Shown here one piece after another: positions 11,198-22,021 of a stretch of 64,000 bases of DNA; the stretch's first letter is position 1; each line of letters starts with the position of its first letter. A program made the position numbers and the translations under genes. This DNA is from Orobanche coerulescens (taxonomy: Eukaryota > Streptophyta > Magnoliopsida > Lamiales > Orobanchaceae), in assembly GCA_033398695.1 (NCBI GenBank), contig JAWKAU010000229.1:1-64000 (forward strand), in the 5' to 3' direction. The notes under the pieces were generated by a model. That model ran no database searches, was not told where the DNA came from, and saw only the letters and a list, made by a program, of their open reading frames with translations.

Positions 11198-12531
11198 GGT
11201 CAAACAACTCGGGATAACTCTCCCGCATACTATCCTTGGTTTCCCAAGTAGCCTCTTCGACTCCATGTCCTGACCACGAATCTTAACCAAAGGAATCGAC
11301 TTATTTCTCAACCGTTTGATTCGCCGCTCTAAGACTCGTATAGGACGCTCCTCATATGAATGGTCGTCGGCGATCTCGATTTAAATCGGCTGCGAGATGT
11401 GACTCGGGTCGGCAACATACTTTCGCAACTGAGAGACATGAAACACATTATGAATTCGGCTCAAAGCCGGAGGTAAAGCCAATCGATAAGCTAACTCGCC
11501 TACTCGATCCAAAATTTCAAACGGTCTAATGAATCTCGGACTCAACTTCCCCCGTTTTCCGAAACGGAAAATATCTCGACTCGGGGATACCTTGACCAAA
11601 ACGTGGTCACCCGTCTCTAACTCTAGTGGTCGACGACGATTATCTGCATATGATTTCTGTCGACTCTGAGCTGTCAACATACGACTCTTGATCAGAGCTA
11701 CCTTCTCCCGGGCGTCTATAAGCATATCGGGCTCGGTGCCGATTGATTCTGACAAGTCATCCCAACACAAAGGAGATCGACAACGACGACCGTACAAGGC
11801 CTCGTAAGGTGCCATCTTGATCGAAGCATGCCAACTATTATTATACGTGAACTCGATCAATGGTAGTTGGGCTTCCCAATCGTCCTTCCAATCAAGGACG
11901 CATGCCCTCAACATGTCCTCTAATGTCTGAATAGTTCTCTCTGATTGTCCGTCGGACTGAGGATGAAAGGCAGTACTGAGATTAAGCTGAGTTCCCATAG
12001 CACGATGAACTGATTTCCGACATGAGACACGAATCGTCCGTCACGATCAGAAACGATACTCTAAGGGGCACCATGAAGTCTCACTATCTCCTTGATGAAC
12101 AACTGGGCCAGTCTCTTGGGACTCCACATATCCTTGATTTCAAGGAAATGAGCTAAATTAGTAAAGCAGTCCGCGATCGCTCAGATCGTATTCATGCCAC
12201 GACGACTCGTCGGAAAACTCGTGATGAAATCCATAGAAATGTCTTCCCACTTCCATTCGGGAATAAGAAGAGGTTTCAGCATACCTGCCGGTCGCTGATG
12301 TTCAATCTTGACTTGTTGACAGGTTAAGCATCTCGAAACAAATTCTGCGAATTCTCGCTTCATATTACTCCACCTGTAATTTTGTTTCAAGTCCTTGTAC
12401 ATCTTGCTGGACCCCGGATGAACAGAATAAGGGGTAGCATGAGCTTCTCTCAAAATAGAGTTTTTCAACTCGTCATTCGCCGGTATGCACAACCGGTTCT
12501 TAAACCTCAAAAGTCCATCCTTGTGGACCAC
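11198..12531 (-). pseudogene. Element C integrase, broken
   Basis: Minus-strand integrase remnant in at least two long pieces. Piece 12531-12181 carries the N-terminal zinc-binding region (H-A-T-P-Y-S-V-H then C-L-T-C-Q-Q) and the first catalytic Asp in M-D-F-I-T-S. Piece 11998-11381 carries A-F-H-P-Q-S-D-G-Q-S-E-R-T, the catalytic Glu region and L-A-Y-R-L-A-L-P-P. Between them (12000-12180) the frame is interrupted by substitutions and small indels. The chromodomain-like tail (11198-11380) is out of frame. Integrase would insert the cDNA; this copy cannot make it. Confidence 0.85.
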
Positions 12532-12998
12532 GAATCCAGGGCTTTCCCCTGAGCCACATCTTCACGGATGCGCAACAATGAAGGGTCTGAACTCTGATTC
12601 TCTCTGATTACCTCCTCAAGTGACGATGAAATCTCTAACATACAAAGCTGTCCCTGAACTCGCTGAAGCCAGACCTCGATCTCGGGTCTAAGGAATTCCT
12701 GCTGAAGCTCCTTCTGAACTGTTAAACGAGCAAGCATCTGTTCCTGAACGGACTTACGACTCAAGGCGTCGACGACAATGTTCGCCTTGCCCGGGTGGTA
12801 AAGGATCTCGATATCATAATCTTTGAGTAGTTCCAACCACCGTCTTTGTCGCATATTTAACTCCTTCTGAGTAAATATATACTTCAACTATTGTGATCAG
12901 TGAATATCTGACAGGTGACGCCATAAAGTTAACGACTCCAAATTTCCAACGCGAAAACCACGGCTGCTAGCTCCGGCCGTGGGTTAGATAATTAACCA
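12507..12998 (-). pseudogene. Element C RNase H, N-terminally deleted
   Basis: Minus-strand remnant of the RNase H C-terminal half: [13 protein letters not shown] and I-L-Y-H-P-G-K-A-N are readable in 12887-12507. A deletion junction near 12985-12998 joins the end of RT (F-L-G-L) straight to the N-Y-P-T-H-D-equivalent segment. The part carrying the first catalytic Asp (Y-S-D-A-S in A) is therefore gone. The same junction is present in both copies of G. Confidence 0.8.
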
Positions 12999-13029
12999 GC
13001 TAATCCGAGGAAACATCGGATTTACTTAA

Positions 13030-13745
13030 TATCTTTCGGAGGTTGCCAATCTCGGATAGCCTCCGTCTTCTGAGGGTCGACACGAACTCTGGCAGATGAA
13101 ATTACATGCCCGAGAAAAGTCACTTCGGACATCCAGAACTCACATTAAGAAAACTTTCCATAAAATTGCTCGCGTCTTAACACGTCGAGAACCTGATGAA
13201 GACGTACCTCGTGTTCCTCTCGATCACGAGAATAAATCAAAATGTCATCGATGGAGACAACAACAAACTGATCCAAAAAGTCGATGAAAACCCGATTCAT
13301 TAACTCCATGAATACCGCAGGTGCAATAGTTAGCCCGAACGGCATAACTACGAACTCATAATGACCATAGCGTGTACGAAACGCTGTACTCGCGATATCC
13401 GACTCTCGAATCCGCAACTGGTGATATCCAGATCTTAAGTCGATCTTGGAAAATACTGAGGCTCCCTGACGTTGATCTAAAAGATCATCAATACGGAGTA
13501 AGGGATACTACTCTTGATCATCACCCTGTTCAACTCCTGGTAATTAATACACACATGAGACGAGCCATCCTTCTCCTTGACAGATCACACTGGTGTTCCT
13601 CACGGGGACGCAATCGATCGGAGATAGCCTTTCTCGAACTACTCCTCAAGTTGAATCATCAACTCCTGCATTCTGGTCGGGGCCATCCGATACGGTGCTT
13701 TCGATAAAGGGGACGTACCGGCTCCAACTCACTCCTAAATTCCCC
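13030..13745 (-). pseudogene. Element C reverse transcriptase, broken
   Basis: Minus-strand RT remnant. The longest open piece (13417-13145) carries [16 protein letters not shown] and the catalytic S-I-D-D box (Asp codons complement of 13242-13247). The N-terminal fingers (13745-13420) are split by stops and frameshifts. The thumb end adjoining RNase H is removed by the family-wide deletion. Homology is to RT of element A at 7500-8150. Confidence 0.82.
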
Positions 13746-13789
13746 TACTCTATGTGAAGGCAACCAGATAACTCGTATGGAAATACATC

Positions 13790-14165
13790 GTCAATCGATG
13801 ACAATGATACCACGAATGATTGAACATTTCGATTGTCCTAGAATGGTCAATCGATAAAAAGAGATACCAATAATGATTGAACAACTCGATTGCCTTAGAA
13901 AGGCTAATCGATGAAGATGATACAATGAATGTTTGAATAACTCGATTGCCTTTGAAATGCCAATCGATGGAAATGATGCAATGAATGATTGAATAACTTG
14001 ATTGCCCTAGAAAGGCCAATCGATGAAAATGATACAATTAATGATTGAATAACTCGATTGCCTTAGAAAGGCCAATCGATGGAAATGATACAAGGAATGA
14101 TTGAATAACTCGATTGTCTTAGAAAGGCCAATCGATGAAAATGTTACAATGAATGATTGAATAGT
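13790..14165 (-). repeat. 56-bp minisatellite between protease and RT of element C
   Basis: About six and a half degenerate copies of the 56-bp unit (ATCGATTGGCCTTTCTAAGG on the minus strand). It replaces the protease-RT linker found in A and carries stops in at least one frame per unit. Confidence 0.9.
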
Positions 14166-14711
14166 TTGATTGTGGAATTTCTCTGCTTTCGTCATAATAA
14201 TACTTCTTCTGGAACAACGGGGATTACTTCCCTGAAACACACATTCGACAACCAACGACGGAAAGAGAGCGACCAAACGCTAACAAACACTGAGGATAGT
14301 ATCAAGACGATCAAACCAATTAATACCGAAAATTACATCGTCCTAAGATAAGTTCACCACGATTAGATCCATTAACCAATCGCGGTCATTAAGCTTAATT
14401 TGGTATGATTCCGAAAATTCTTCCATCGTCAGGTAGACCGATGGTATGAGGTCCACAAGCAATAGAACTATCCCGAAATAAGTCTATTCAAGCATGATTC
14501 GAAATTGAATGAATGCGGTGTACCAGCATCAAAAGGTACACACAAGTTGAAATAAAATTACGAGTATATCTGAAATCATTCGGGCCACCGGATCGTCGAT
14601 CCTCCTCATCATAAGAATCTGGGACTTGCCGGTCCCCGAACCGGACGCTCTCGTCTGATAAATACGAGCTCCAACTCTATTTGCTTCCATTGCCTTAAAC
14701 GACGATGACAA
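14166..14711 (-). pseudogene. Element C protease region, broken
   Basis: Minus-strand retropepsin remnant. The active-site triad reads D-A-G, with the Asp codon the complement of 14528-14530, where A has D-T-G. Downstream sequence toward the minisatellite (14350-14166) is alignable with A but contains stops. Upstream sequence (14711-14530) corresponds to the A segment preceding the active site. Confidence 0.72.
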
Positions 14712-14739
14712 AGCAACGATTCAAACGCTGGTTGCTTGG

Positions 14740-15263
14740 GCTCGAGATGCCGGAGCCGACTTGGAGTCCTTTCGGCAAAACGGGCCTTATGCCGAAATTC
14801 CCACAATTATAGCACGTGATAGACGGTTTGAGACACTCGGTGCTGAAATGACCGGCGTTCCACAATTGAAACAGTGATGGCCGAATCGCCGCTCGGGAAT
14901 GAGATCCGCACGATTATGCGCCGTAGAGGTCGCCGAAACGATAGGACTCACACGAGGCTTCTTGCGAGTTGGTGACCGCCTTCGGATATATTACGCCGTT
15001 GATTTCTGTTGACATATGCAAAGTTCTTTGCCGGAATTTCCTTAGCACTGGCTCAAATGCGGAGAGTTCTCTCGATTAATCCGATCAGTGGCGCAATGAT
15101 GATTGAGCAATCGCACATGGGTCATCATGGCTGCATAAAAGTGAGTGGATCAACCCGAACATCTTCTCGATCGAGCCGAGTCACAGGCACGATTTCCCGG
15201 CAGTGATTATTTCTCGGGTTTGGTCCGCACCGCGCCTCTTCGTGCATCCCTGACTCTCTCCAT
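14740..15263 (-). pseudogene. Element C gag remnant
   Basis: The start is equivalent to the complement of 15261-15263. The short basic N-terminus runs into the post-capsid segment and then degenerate zinc knuckles (CFNCG near 14875-14860). As in B and G, the capsid core is missing. Relative to B many positions have lost a base at CAG/CTG (for example GCTGTAGGAGG became GCCGTAGAGG near 14920), breaking the frame repeatedly. Confidence 0.72.
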
Positions 15264-15753
15264 ACGGAAGTAGGAAGGTCGCATAATGATTATATTTCCC
15301 GCATGATTAGCACGTTATGATTATGTCATGAGATGATGAAAATGAGTGTACATGCTCTAACTTAGTGATTATATGAATGATTTATCAAGTTACATGATTA
15401 TCATGAAATTCTTGAAATGATTATCTTGAATAACTTAACAAGATTGATAATATGATCATCAGTTGACAATCGAGTAATGAAATGAATTGAGTAATTAATG
15501 AGTTAACATGATCGTCTAATCACAATGAATGATGATGTTTGAGGATTGTTAATAGATGAATGATGAATGAATGACTATTGCGTAAATTATACCATGGCGT
15601 TAGAAATCTTACGCTTCTTCCGGTCTGATTGGCTCGGCATTTGCACAGGTCACACGTGACGCGAAAGTCCAAGGATACTAGTCTGATGACGATGATTTCA
15701 AATGAGACATGACTCGGAAGGTAGTATTCAAAACCACGCTCCGATACCAACTC
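15264..15753 (-). other. Element C leader and primer-binding site
   Basis: Untranslated leader between gag and the 5' LTR. The minus strand reads GAGTTGGTATCGG (complement 15741-15753) next to the LTR, a near match to the initiator-Met tRNA primer site with one change in the core. No ORF of interest is seen in the AT-rich remainder. Confidence 0.75.
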
Positions 15754-18082
15754 TGTAACACCCCAAACTAGGCGGATATTACAGTGCCGTAGATCCCCAA
15801 CTGGGACCCACCAGGCAAATGAAAATGAATGAATTACACAAGATAAATGTAGTACCGAACTACATTACAACAATAATTACTCCGATGAGGAGTTTAGTTA
15901 CAACACACCAGGACAATACTGAATACTAGTGTATTTTATATGAAGATAAAATACACGACGCTGAATGAAACGGAGTATCCAAATGAAAATCTGCAGCGGA
16001 AAATAAAGGACAATAACATGAATAACTGAAAGATCGGGGCCCCCTACTAGTATCACTGGGACTCATCGACGTCAGTGTGTTCTCCCCGTACTTTTGCCTT
16101 GCCAAGACCTGAAAAACAAAATCCCCAAACGGGGTCAGTTACAAAGAACAACAATCCTCAAGGGTTGAAAATACACAATCATGATTATATATGAAGTTAT
16201 GAAATATCTTAATTATGAATTACGCTGAAGAGGAGTACCATAGTACGCCCGTAGTGTTCTGTGCGAGTGTACAAGACGAATGACCGGACACACCCGTCCT
16301 TGTACCTAATTAGTCTCACGGTGTAACGCTTTCCCGTGTGCACGGTCCAATGTATCGGTAAACCCAATACATAACCATCGTGTGCCCGACTAAAAATTCC
16401 ACACAGCCACACCCGGCCACGCAATATGAACCCAGAAGGTCACATGAACGAGAATGACCATAATGAATATCAATGAATAATAATTAGACAAGGCCAAGAA
16501 TGACTCACCGAGATGAAAATAATAGTGAAGTGATTGATAACCCAATGCAATGATTTGGAACCGTCGTTCCTCGTGAATGAAATGATTATTCGACAATTAC
16601 AGGTCTCAAAATGATTAATATAATGATGAATGAGTTATGATTATGAATGATCAACAACAAAAGGGATGAATATCCTTTTAACCGAGTAAGAATTAACTTA
16701 CTCAATACCGGTGACAATTATCCTTCCACGAACAACGTCCTAATTGAGATATCGGTCGCTCGAACAACCTTGAATTATACAATATCCAACAATCCGTTCA
16801 ATATACGAATCAAACACGAATATAACGAACTCAAAACGTCGATACGATTAAACTAAGTCCATAGAGGCATTAAATCAAACTCGTTGCGTCCAAACTCCGA
16901 TTGTTTACAATCAAACCTCAATATACCAATATCAAATCCCCCAAGAAGTGTTTCAAACCAACAAAACATCTCCAATACGATCAATAATCCGTTATGAATA
17001 TCCAAAAACGTGATTATAATAACAATTAGTCGAAAATCCCCAAATCCAACTCGATATTCAAAGTGTTCTTGAATAATCCCTCAATAATCCAATGAATCCT
17101 TATACAAACTCATAATCATATACATATCCCTTCATATAACATGATTATAATGTCCAAAACATCGTAACTCAACACAAAAATCGAAATCCAAGGTGTTGAA
17201 GAATATTACCTTTGAAGATCCAAGTACTTTAATCCGAAGAACACGCGTTAGATTGATTATCTGGGCTTCACGATCGAAAGGAGATGAAGAAAATCAAACA
17301 CTCAAATATTTTGTGAAGGAAAAACCCTCCCTCAAGCTTTCTCTCTCGGTTGTAGGTGAAGAAAAGGGAAAGAAATGAGCTGAAATGCTCAAAAAACGAA
17401 TTTATAGGGGTTGACTACCCTGCCGGACACGGCCCGTGCCGATCGGCACGGTCGTGTCGCACAGCTGGCGAGGACTCGGCCGTGTCACGCTTGACACGGT
17501 CGCGGCGCGAGGGCCTTCCGATAGTGACCCGTCCGACGGCTTCGGCATGACTCGACCGTGTCCTGGAACACGGTCGGGCGTGTCGGCGATCGGTTACCGC
17601 TTATCCGGAAGAGTTCGACTCGGCCGTGCCGAGCGACACGGTCGAGTCCTGTGGGCGAGACTTCGCATTTCGGACGAGTACGGCACGGGCCGTGTCGGAC
17701 GACACGACGAAGTTCGGTCGGCGTGATCGCCAAAAGTGAAAAATGAGCGGGTGAGCTAAAACGACCATAACTCTCTCGTCCGGACTCCGATTGACTCACC
17801 GTTTGAACCATTGGAAAGCTAATTCGATGCTCTATAATATTGCAAAGATTTAGAATTTTTGGAGTTACCAAAAATTAATGGTGATCTAACAAAGTCGAAC
17901 TCATATGAGGAAAGTTGAAACAATGAACAATAACGATACACAACTCGAAGTTTTTCCGAACGGTGAACACGGTGAATGAACATGATTGATGAATGATTAT
18001 AATCGAGTGAAAATACACTGAGTGACAATTACAGACTGATAATTACTGAATGAAAATGAATGAATTACAACCGGGTATTACA
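15754..18082 (-). repeat. Element C 5' LTR
   Basis: 2329 bp, same length as the other LTR of C, running TGTAACACCCC to GGGTATTACA on the plus strand. The GC-rich U3 array is at 17410-17735. The right end abuts target copy ACGGA (18083-18087). Confidence 0.93.
17410..17735 (-). promoter_or_regulatory. GC-rich palindromic U3 array, element C 5' LTR
   Basis: Counterpart of 10487-10815 in the 5' LTR, where a U3 promoter would drive element transcription toward decreasing coordinates. It contains GTGCCGATCGGCAC and repeated GACACGGTCG words. No TATA box could be assigned with confidence on the downstream side. Confidence 0.5.
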
Positions 18083-19482
18083 ACGGACCCATTCTTATCT
18101 CGAGTTCGGGATGAAGTAACCCAGGGGAAAGCCCCTGGATTCGTGATCCACGAGGATGGAGTGATACGTTTTAGAATCGAGTTTGTGTACCCGCTGACGA
18201 AGAGATGAGGAACTCTATCATGAGAGAATCCCATGCTACCCCGTACTCTATTCACCCGGGCTCTAGCAAGATGTATAAGGATTTGAAACAGAATTATTGG
18301 TGGGGGAATATGAAGCGTGAGGTTGCCGAATTCGTTTCGAGGTGTTTGACCTGTCAGCAGGTTAAGATTGAGCACCAGCGACCCGCAGGAATGCTGAAAC
18401 CGCTCCCGATTCCCGAGTGGAAATGGGAGGACATATCTATGGATTTTATCACTAGCTTGCCGACGAGTCGTCGAGGAATGAATACGATTTGGGTGATTGT
18501 GGACCGTCTGACCAAATCAGCCCACTTCTTGGAAATTAAGGACACATGGGGCCACGAGAGATTGGCCCAGCTATTTATTAAGGAAATTGTGAGACTACAC
18601 GGTACCCCCAAGAGCATTGTATCAGACCGTGACGGGCGATTTGTGTCACACTTCTGGAAGGCAGTTCATCGTGCGATGGGCACGCAGTTGAATTTCAGTA
18701 CGGCTTTTCATCCACAGACCGATGTTCAGTCGGATAGAACCATCCAGACTCTAGAGTATATGTTGAGGGCATGTGCTCTTGATTGGAAGAACGATTGGGA
18801 ATCCCAGCTGCCTTTGGTGGAATTCACTTATAATAATAGTTGGCACGCTTCGATTCAGATGGCACCGTATGAGGCATTATATGGCCGTCGCTGTAGGTCC
18901 CCTTTGTGTTGGGACGAACTGTCAGAATCTCTGGGTACGGAACCCGACATGCTATTAGCAGCTCGGGAGAAGATCACTTTGATTAGGAGTCGGTTGTTAA
19001 CGGCTCAAAGTCGATAGAAGTCTTATGCTGATCACCGTCGACGACCACTAGAGTTCGAGGTTGGTGACCATGTGCTAATGAAGGTGTCTCCTACCCGAGG
19101 TGTTTTTCGTTTCGGGAAGAAGGGCAAGCTGAGCCCGAGGTACATTGGGCCATTTGAGGTCTTGGAGCATGTAGGTGATCTGGCCTATCGACTAGCTTTA
19201 CCGCCGACTTTGAGTAAGATTCACAACGTGTTTCATGTCTCCCAGTTGAGGAAATATGTTGCTGATCCAAGCCATGTACTTCAGATCGAAGAGATTGAAT
19301 TAGCAGAGGATCATTCGTACGAGGAGCGTCTTGTACGAATACTCGAGAAGAGGATCAAGCAGTTGCGGAACAAGACGATTCCCCTACTGAAAGTTCAGTG
19401 GTCACGACACGGAGTCGAGGAGGCTACATGGGAGACCGAGGATAGTATGCGAGCGAGATACCCCGAGTTATTTACCCCTTAG
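18083..19482 (+). pseudogene. Element A integrase with chromodomain-like tail
   Basis: Second part of the A pol gene after insertion C. The zinc-binding segment has H-A-T-P-Y-S-I-H and C-L-T-C-Q-Q. The catalytic core shows M-D-F-I-T-S, V-S-D-R-D-G-R-F and a Glu in T-I-Q-T-L-E. The tail (about 19290-19479) contains [14 protein letters not shown], a chromodomain-like signature typical of plant chromoviruses. Two lesions are visible: a one-base loss near 18172-18178 and a TAG at 19015-19017 where relatives have CAG. Otherwise the frame is open, so A was intact or nearly so when it inserted. Confidence 0.92.
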
Positions 19483-19515
19483 TTTCGGGGACGAAACTCC
19501 TTTTAAGGGGGGGTA
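19481..19515 (+). other. Element A stop-codon hairpin and polypurine tract
   Basis: AGTTTCGGGGACGAAACT (19481-19498) forms a 7-bp stem with a GGGA loop and overlaps the pol stop TAG (19480-19482). The purine-rich run AAGGGGGGG (19505-19513) lies just before the 3' LTR and is the expected plus-strand primer. Confidence 0.82.
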
Positions 19516-19704
19516 TGTAATATCCGACTGTAACTATTCATTTTTACCTGTCGTTGTATTATTCGGATAATCCGATTATCATAATTCGTTGCATTTAGTA
19601 TTATGTTGAGGTATTATAGATTTGAATATCATATCATTGTTACTTCATTCCATATGTGGTGATTCGATGTTAATGAGAGTGTTGCATTTTGGAATTTTTC
19701 TGTT

Positions 19705-20047
19705 ATCGTAGCGTACGCTACCCAGTAAGATTAACGTACGCTAATCCTGTGCATTAGCGTGCGTAAGTTTTCCTCAGTTGCGTACGCTAAGAGGGAATCT
19801 GGCAGCAGTTGACTTCAGCACGTGAACTCCTTAGCCGTTAGCATGCATGTGATCTAAGCTGAGCTGTCGTGTCGGTGAGAATCTACTTTTATTAGCGTGC
19901 GTAACCCAATTATCATTAGCGTGTGCTAACGGCCTGCGATAATTCAAGACAGTAGCCACTGTAAGCCGCTTACGTACGTAATATCGACCGGATAGCGTAC
20001 GTAAGTTCATTAGCGTACGCTAATTTGTCCCGATAGCGTGCGCTAAG
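19705..20047 (+). promoter_or_regulatory. Array of TAGCGTACGCTA-type palindromes in U3 of element A
   Basis: About ten variants of the palindrome TAGCGTACGCTA, some with TG/CA or CG at the centre, spaced 20-45 bp apart. The array ends just before the TATA box. A small hairpin ACAGT-AGCC-ACTGT lies inside at 19949-19962. The layout suggests clustered binding sites of a dimeric regulator; this is inference. Confidence 0.65.
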
Positions 20048-20058
20048 TCTGCACAGTC

Positions 20059-20066
20059 TATTTATA
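20059..20066 (+). promoter_or_regulatory. Probable TATA box of element A LTR
   Basis: TATTTATA lies directly downstream of the palindrome array and is followed about 35 bp later by a pyrimidine-rich CTTCACAACCCC-like stretch that could be the transcription start region. It is the best TATA candidate in the LTR. Confidence 0.55.
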
Positions 20067-22016
20067 GGACCAGCCTATTTTTCATTTCTTCACAACCCCA
20101 AACCGAATTCTCTCTTCACATATCATACCTATGCACTACCAAAACGATATCAACCTTCACCAACTTGTTTCTAAGCCTTTAATCTTGGAGTGGAGCTCAT
20201 TTCCTTGGAGATTTGGAGTTGTTTTGAGCTTGGAATATATTCTCTCATAACATTGAAGTTGTTCTTCATTTCTGGAGGTAGGTGTGCTTTCTTTTCTGCA
20301 TTATTTTCTTATGTTAATGATTAATGACGAATTATACTTCACCTAGAGTTAGATTAAGCTAGTAAAACATAGTTCTAATCCAACCTTTTTAACACTTTTG
20401 ATGAATATGTTAAATAAGGGTTTGAGATGAAGGTGTTCTTGATGATATAGTGATTTTAATCATGTTGTAACTACCATACTCATCTTGTTGGACGAATTTA
20501 ACTCAGCAGAACATTGTTGGATCAGTTAGCTCCATCATAACTGGATTTAATCAAGAACTTGATATCATTGAGTGTTTAAACACCATTTTAGGTATTTAAT
20601 TATCTTGGGAAGAACTTGATAATGTTAAAGATGGGATTAGATGATCTTGTTCAGAATCTTAGAAACCTTAAATCATTGTGGTTCAGCTTCACAAGTCTTT
20701 GAAGATTGATAAGGATCTTGATAATTACAACAATAACTTTTCATTAATCTAATGTGTTGAGAACTTAGAATGTTTTGATCATCATACTAGATAAATGGTG
20801 AATTCACCATCATGTTAATGAATCTTCCAGCCTTGTTAACAAAGACTTTGATAACCTTCATGGTATGGTGTAATCTCAGAACTTATGAACTTGTTGTTAG
20901 CTTAAAAGTCAATTTAAAGGAGGGGAGAATAATCATAATGTGCAGATTTTATCCTTCAATGTTTTAATGTTTTGGAAAGTTTAATCATCTTAAGATGATC
21001 TTAACATCATAATTGGTTATTCAACATACCCTTGATAGAACTCTTGTTTATAATGAACCATGCGAACATTCGGTAAATATTGTAAACCGATTCTTATGAT
21101 TGCAATGATGTTAGAAGAACTCCTGGCATAAGGCTTCAATAATTGGTAGTAACAAACTATTCTAAAGGATTGTAGGTTGACGTCTTACTAATCCTATATT
21201 GATAATTATACGAATATGTTTTTGAGTAAAATGTATTTCGTTTAAGGTTGATTGTTCGAGTAAACAATATTAGTCGAGGACCGTTCGTTCGTTCCGACAA
21301 GAAGAGGACTATTCTCGTCTCCGTATTAAGGCAAGTTATCTTGCTTGGTTATAATGATGATTAGATTCTTGTGATGATTATATATTTCATGTGTATGAAT
21401 TGTCCATGGGACGTTTGTCGTGATTTGTCATTGTCCTTGACATTATGAGATTGCATTCCCAAGTACACCGTTTTGAATCGTTGATCTCGTTGGTCCTTAT
21501 TTTCACTTTGGTGAGTTTTTCTTGATCCTTAATTGGATGTGTATTTCATTGAACTTCGTTGTCATGTTGTGTCGTGACATTTCTGGAATCATATCTGCGT
21601 GCCGATTGGATATTGTGTAGGATTTTTAGCCGGGCACTTGTATAGTCATACGTGGATGTTTCCGTATTGGACTGTGCACACGAGACGTAGTTCGTGAGGC
21701 TAATTAGGTACATTGTCACACGTATATTCTGGATTCCGTATACGGGGTGGACATGTACACGGACACATTTCCGGATCGGGCGTACTGTGATGTCCATCTT
21801 GAGCTATATTGTTAATCGTTCATAGTCCATGTATGATTGGATGTGTTCGATATTTTGTGACTGATTGTTTCATACGCCCGAGGGGTATGATTAATAGTCG
21901 GAATGATTTTCTTGAGATCTATATATGTGAATTGTATAATGTCGGAAGAATTGGTTATCATGTATATCTGACCCTGTGTTGGGCGAAATACTTGTATTGT
22001 ATTTTAGGTCGAGGCA

Positions 22017-22021
22017 AAGGC
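22017..22021. other. Target-site duplication of tandem element G, left copy
   Basis: AAGGC directly before the first LTR of G. The identical right copy is at 38284-38288. Only the outermost LTRs are flanked by it. Confidence 0.9.

Larger units (their letters stand above)
8832..18082 (-). mobile_element. Element C: complete non-autonomous Ty3/gypsy element, minus strand
   Basis: A 9251-bp element with two LTRs of identical length (2329 bp; 8832-11160 and 15754-18082), bounded by 5-bp target duplications in the pol gene of A. On the minus strand the order is LTR, primer site, leader, gag remnant, protease, 56-bp minisatellite, RT, truncated RNase H, integrase, polypurine tract, LTR. The internal region (11161-15753) is about 4.6 kb and lacks the gag capsid core and the RT/RNase H junction. 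All coding parts are broken. Confidence 0.93.
19516..22021 (+). repeat. Element A 3' LTR, part 1
   Basis: Starts TGTAATATCCG after the polypurine tract. It holds a palindrome array (19705-20047), a TATA box, then a long AT-rich stretch (20080-21390) without coding signal that probably includes R, and then sequence shared with the 5' LTR. It is interrupted at 22021 by G and resumes at 38284. Confidence 0.92.

Noticed and set aside
20080..21390. Host gene or intron in the long AT-rich stretch of the A 3' LTR
   Set aside because: It lies between the LTR start and the portion matched by the 5' LTR and has no sustained ORF. It is explained as LTR sequence whose 5' counterpart lies outside the window.
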